Source: a virus
Reading direction: 5' to 3' (one strand)
IMG/VR virus record: IMGVR_UViG_3300048115_000638
Span: 1-45,240 of that record
DNA: 45,240 nucleotides
Under the pieces are notes generated by a model, which was given only the letters and a program-made list of their open reading frames with translations, searched no databases and was not told the DNA's origin. The position numbers and the translations under genes were made by a program. Shown in pieces: positions 42,457-45,240 of this stretch (positions are counted from its first letter, which is position 1; the number at the start of each line of letters is the position of its first letter).

Positions 42457-44739
42457 ATGGAAAAAATACTCGATTTACAGAATCAATCATCTCTGGCCAA
42501 ATTATTGGCTACAGAAAATATCACTGTCACTCACAAGACCGGTTTAAAAACAGCATACTTTGATGTAAAGCATCGTGTCCTTGGTCTTCCAGTCTGGAAA
42601 GATAAAGGTAAAGTTGTATATGACATGCTTGTTGGTCATGAAGTTTCTCATGCTTTGTATACACCAGCAAATGCTATGGAAGAATTTGTTGAAGAACATG
42701 GTCGTAAGAATTTTGACGTTTTAAACATTATTGAAGATATTCGTATCGAGCGTCTAATTAAAAACAAGTATGCTGGTATGCCAAGAATTTTCAAAGGTGC
42801 TTATACACAACTTGTTCAAGACGATTTTTTCGGTGTTGCCGATAAAGATATTGCTGAAATGAATTTCCTTGATAGATTAAATTTACGTGCCAAAATTGGC
42901 GATATTGTTGATATTCCTTTAAATGAAAAAGAGGAAGAATTATATAACAAATGCTACGCTGCAGAAACTTTCGAAGAAGTTACTAATCTTTATCACGAAG
43001 TATTAGGATATGCTAAAGAAGAAGCAAAAGAAAAAGAAGCTGAAAAGCCTAAAGCACAAGTTCCTAATCCTGATGCAGATGGTGAAGAACAAGAACAAGA
43101 AGAAGATAGTTCACCTATTGGATCAGACGAAGGTAGTGACGATAACGAAGACTTTAGTAACTCATCAAGCTTTGACGATAATTCAAATGTAGAAGACGAT
43201 GGCACAGAATCACACAGTCTTACATCAAATATTACAGATGAAACTTTTGAAAAAGCTATGGAAGAAGCTATGGACGAAATGTTAGAAGCTTCTTATAAAA
43301 ATGATGATGATAATCAAACAGTAAGTCTAGATGGTGCATCTGATGCAAGTGACACACACGGCAAAGACGTTATACTTGAACCAACTACTACTAAAGCTTT
43401 TGAAGATAACATGGTTGAAGATTTTGATGAAGATGATATGTGGGTACAAACACATGTTGCCTTATGGCCTACAAAGAAAACTGTTAACAAGCACATTATT
43501 GGTTACAAACAAGTAATGGCAGATCGTAAAGGCATTGAATCTTTCTATCCTGAATCTTACTATGACGAAGCTGATAGGCAAGACGAAATATCTCGTCTAC
43601 TTGAAAGAGGTTTAGAATTTAAAAAGAAAACAAACAAAAAGGTAAGCGTACTTGTTCGTGAATTCGAACGTAGAAAAGCAGCGTACCAATACTCACGAGC
43701 TCAAGAATCTCGTAAAGGTTCATTAGACGTGAACAAACTTCACAAATACAAATACGATGATCAGATTTTTCAATCAGTCATGCACCTTGCAGATGCTAAA
43801 AGCCATGGTATGATTTTCTTTATTGACTACTCAGGTTCAATGGGTAGCGTTTTACAAGACGTATTAGAACACACTTTAAACTTAGTACACTTTTGCAGAA
43901 AAGTTGGTATTCCTTTTAAGGTTTACTCATTTACTTCAAACTATGCACTTGACGATCTTGATGAATCACAATCTGAAATGGAATTTGATATGACTAACTT
44001 GGTGCTTGCAGAATTATTCTCAAGTGAAATGTCTAAAAGCGAATACGAAAAAGCTTTTCAAATGGTAACATACCAAATACTAAATTCTAATCGCTTTAGT
44101 TTCAGCCAACAAGGAATTTCAAAATGGGAACACTTAGGTGGTACACCATTAGATGCAACAGCGATTGCAGCTCACCACATTATTGACGATTTTAGAAAAA
44201 AGAATAATGTTCAGAAGTTGAATGTTATCTTTCTAACAGATGGTGATTCTCATAGCTGCAGACCAAATTACGCAAGAAGTAGTAAATTAGTAACTAACAT
44301 TGCTGGAAAACAATATGAAATCGAACGTATGTCAGCTGGTACAACTCAACAATATATGAAGTTGTTAAGAGATATCAAAAACGTAAATCTTATTGGTTTC
44401 TTTTTACCAGAAAGTAAGTCAACTGGAAACTCTCACTTGAATCGTATGGCAAGAAACTCATCAAATAACGCTTATAAATTAGCTGGCGAATGGATGAAAA
44501 AATACCGCAAAGAAAAATTCTTCCACAGATCAGAATGTTTTGGCTATAACTCATACTTTTTACTTTCATCAGACATTGAAATTAAAGATGAAGAATTTGA
44601 CTTCTCAAGTTCAGAAGGAAAAACCCTAACTGACAATCGTGGAGAACAAAGCAAATTAGCAAGGCAATTTGCCAAACATAATGTTGCAAATCGTACAAAT
44701 CGGATCATTATGACCAAATTTGCTGAAATAATTGCATAA
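42457..44739 (+). CDS. VWA-domain protein with HExxH motif (CobT/MoxR-partner type)
   Basis: 760 residues from ATG 42457, chosen because TAAGGTAAGG lies just upstream and the promoter -10 is at 42424; an earlier in-frame ATG (42400) would overlap the promoter. N-terminal domain: GHEVSHALYTP is a zinc-protease-like HExxH (H61, E62, H65) followed by NIIEDIRIER (E93 a possible third ligand). Residues about 185-330 are acidic and low-complexity. The C-terminal von Willebrand A domain has a full MIDAS: DYSGS (D457, S459, S461), GGTPLD (T563) and LTDGD (D595). Together with the AAA+ gene that follows, this resembles MoxR/CobS-VWA chelatase-like pairs found in T4-like marine phages. The substrate is unknown; cobalt chelation is not implied. 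Confidence 0.85.
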   Translation: MEKILDLQNQSSLAKLLATENITVTHKTGLKTAYFDVKHRVLGLPVWKDKGKVVYDMLVGHEVSHALYTPANAMEEFVEEHGRKNFDVLNIIEDIRIERLIKNKYAGMPRIFKGAYTQLVQDDFFGVADKDIAEMNFLDRLNLRAKIGDIVDIPLNEKEEELYNKCYAAETFEEVTNLYHEVLGYAKEEAKEKEAEKPKAQVPNPDADGEEQEQEEDSSPIGSDEGSDDNEDFSNSSSFDDNSNVEDDGTESHSLTSNITDETFEKAMEEAMDEMLEASYKNDDDNQTVSLDGASDASDTHGKDVILEPTTTKAFEDNMVEDFDEDDMWVQTHVALWPTKKTVNKHIIGYKQVMADRKGIESFYPESYYDEADRQDEISRLLERGLEFKKKTNKKVSVLVREFERRKAAYQYSRAQESRKGSLDVNKLHKYKYDDQIFQSVMHLADAKSHGMIFFIDYSGSMGSVLQDVLEHTLNLVHFCRKVGIPFKVYSFTSNYALDDLDESQSEMEFDMTNLVLAELFSSEMSKSEYEKAFQMVTYQILNSNRFSFSQQGISKWEHLGGTPLDATAIAAHHIIDDFRKKNNVQKLNVIFLTDGDSHSCRPNYARSSKLVTNIAGKQYEIERMSAGTTQQYMKLLRDIKNVNLIGFFLPESKSTGNSHLNRMARNSSNNAYKLAGEWMKKYRKEKFFHRSECFGYNSYFLLSSDIEIKDEEFDFSSSEGKTLTDNRGEQSKLARQFAKHNVANRTNRIIMTKFAEIIA

Positions 44740-44753
44740 AAATGAAAAAAACG

Positions 44754-44783
44754 GTGTACAAACTAGGTTTCTAGGAGTATAAT
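44754..44783 (+). promoter_or_regulatory. Promoter GTGTAC-N18-TATAAT for the AAA+ gene
   Basis: GTGTAC at 44754-44759 and TATAAT at 44778-44783, again with an 18-nt spacer and TATAATAGATACT context matching the gp55 promoter. AAGG lies 7-10 nt before the ATG at 44812. Confidence 0.8.
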
Positions 44784-44811
44784 AGATACTATAATTAAAA
44801 AAGGTTAGATT

Positions 44812-45240
44812 ATGAATGAATTATTAAATATATTGAAAAACGCCGAAAAGGCAAACTTCACCCGCCAGGAAATCTTGGCTATCGCTGCCGAAAATGGCAT
44901 CGACGTAAAAGACGCTTATAGTGTCATTAACAGCAAGCTAAATCGTGTAAAACGTGGTATATATACTACTGAAACAATTATGCCAAGCACTCCAGTCACT
45001 CCTGAGGTGCCTCAAACAGCAATGGCTAATATAGCATTCAGAGGAGTAGCTTCAGTCTCTAACGATGAAGTATACGTCCCTTCAGTCGATTCCACTTATG
45101 TCAAGTGGGGTGAGTACAATACGATTATGAAAATAATCAAGTCAAAACTATTTTTTCCTACTTACATCGCTGGTCTTTCAGGTAATGGTAAGACTATGAT
45201 GGTAGAACAAGCATGTGCCAAAACAGGACGTGAATACGTA
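44812..45240 (+). CDS. MoxR/CobS-like AAA+ ATPase, N-terminal part (cut by window edge)
   Basis: 143 residues to the window edge, frame still open. Residues 15-50 (NFTRQEILAIAAENGIDVKD) look like a small helical, possibly winged-helix, domain. Walker A is in PTYIAGLSGNGKTMMVEQAC (GLSGNGKT, 121-128), with the GLSGNGKT form typical of the CobS/MoxR ATPases of marine T4-like phages. It lies 72 nt after the VWA protein, each with the same promoter type, which supports a working pair in which the ATPase remodels a target selected by the VWA subunit. The first ~30 codons use more C-ending codons (GCC, ATC, CGC) than neighbouring genes. Walker B and sensor regions lie outside the window. Confidence 0.85.
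   Translation, partial: MNELLNILKNAEKANFTRQEILAIAAENGIDVKDAYSVINSKLNRVKRGIYTTETIMPSTPVTPEVPQTAMANIAFRGVASVSNDEVYVPSVDSTYVKWGEYNTIMKIIKSKLFFPTYIAGLSGNGKTMMVEQACAKTGREYV

Noticed and set aside
42457-45240. Naming the last two genes as cobalamin biosynthesis cobT/cobS
   Set aside because: VWA and MoxR-type ATPase domains are shared with many chelatase-like and remodelling systems; no cobN or other cobalamin gene is visible and the HExxH suggests another role.
1-45240. tRNA genes, CRISPR arrays, insertion sequences, integrase or att sites
   Set aside because: None recognised by eye on either strand; intergenic gaps are all below about 135 bases and explained by promoters, terminators or leaders. 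A tRNA search program would be decisive for tRNAs.

Overview
This window is a contiguous piece of a T4-like (Straboviridae/Kyanoviridae-type) myovirus genome. It is AT-rich (about one third GC by eye), densely coding, uses ATG starts throughout and has almost no intergenic space. The hallmark genes are unambiguous: gp25, gp6, gp8-like, gp13-gp17, gp18, gp19, gp20, gp21, gp22, gp23, UvsY, UvsW, gp55, gp47 and gp46, in the order typical of marine T4-like phages such as cyanophages and pelagiphages. A single compact gp23 without a following gp24, a DUF4815-type giant protein, 2OG-Fe(II) oxygenase genes inside the structural block, and low GC all point to a marine phage. The host cannot be read from the sequence; SAR11 or another AT-rich marine bacterium is a guess.

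Layout. (1) 1-820, minus strand: 5' part of a tail-fibre-like gene, cut by the window edge. (2) 878-16599, plus: baseplate wedge genes (gp25, gp6, gp7-position, gp8-like, 1910-aa DUF4815-like protein), then a small coiled-coil protein, fibre-like proteins, a 2OG oxygenase and a related-looking partner, and another virion protein. (3) 16611-22301: a 1896-aa tail fibre. (4) 22322-30510: neck (gp13, gp14), tail completion (gp15), terminase (gp16, gp17), sheath (gp18), tube (gp19). (5) 30584-36304: portal, small prohead protein, protease, scaffold, major capsid protein, and a second tube-like protein. (6) 36322-42346: recombination and late-transcription genes uvsY, uvsW, a hypothetical gene, gp55, gp47, gp46. 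(7) 42457-45240: a HExxH + VWA protein and the start of a MoxR/CobS-like AAA+ ATPase.

Regulation can be read well. Copies of the T4 late promoter box TATAAATA, the expected target of the gp55 sigma factor encoded here, precede most structural transcription units. At many of them the box ends only 5-9 nt before the ATG, which by T4 rules puts the transcription start on or next to the start codon (leaderless mRNA). The most abundant virion proteins (gp18, gp19, gp22, gp23) instead have an AAGGA Shine-Dalgarno 10-11 nt before the ATG. A different promoter, TGTAC with a TATAAT box at constant spacing, precedes gp55, the VWA gene and the AAA+ gene. Hairpin terminators follow gp19, gp23 (with a UUCG tetraloop) and gp46, each directly abutting the next promoter. 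TAATG and ATGA overlaps couple many neighbouring genes.

No tRNA genes, CRISPR arrays, insertion sequences or attachment sites were recognised. No gene-free stretch exceeds about 135 bases.
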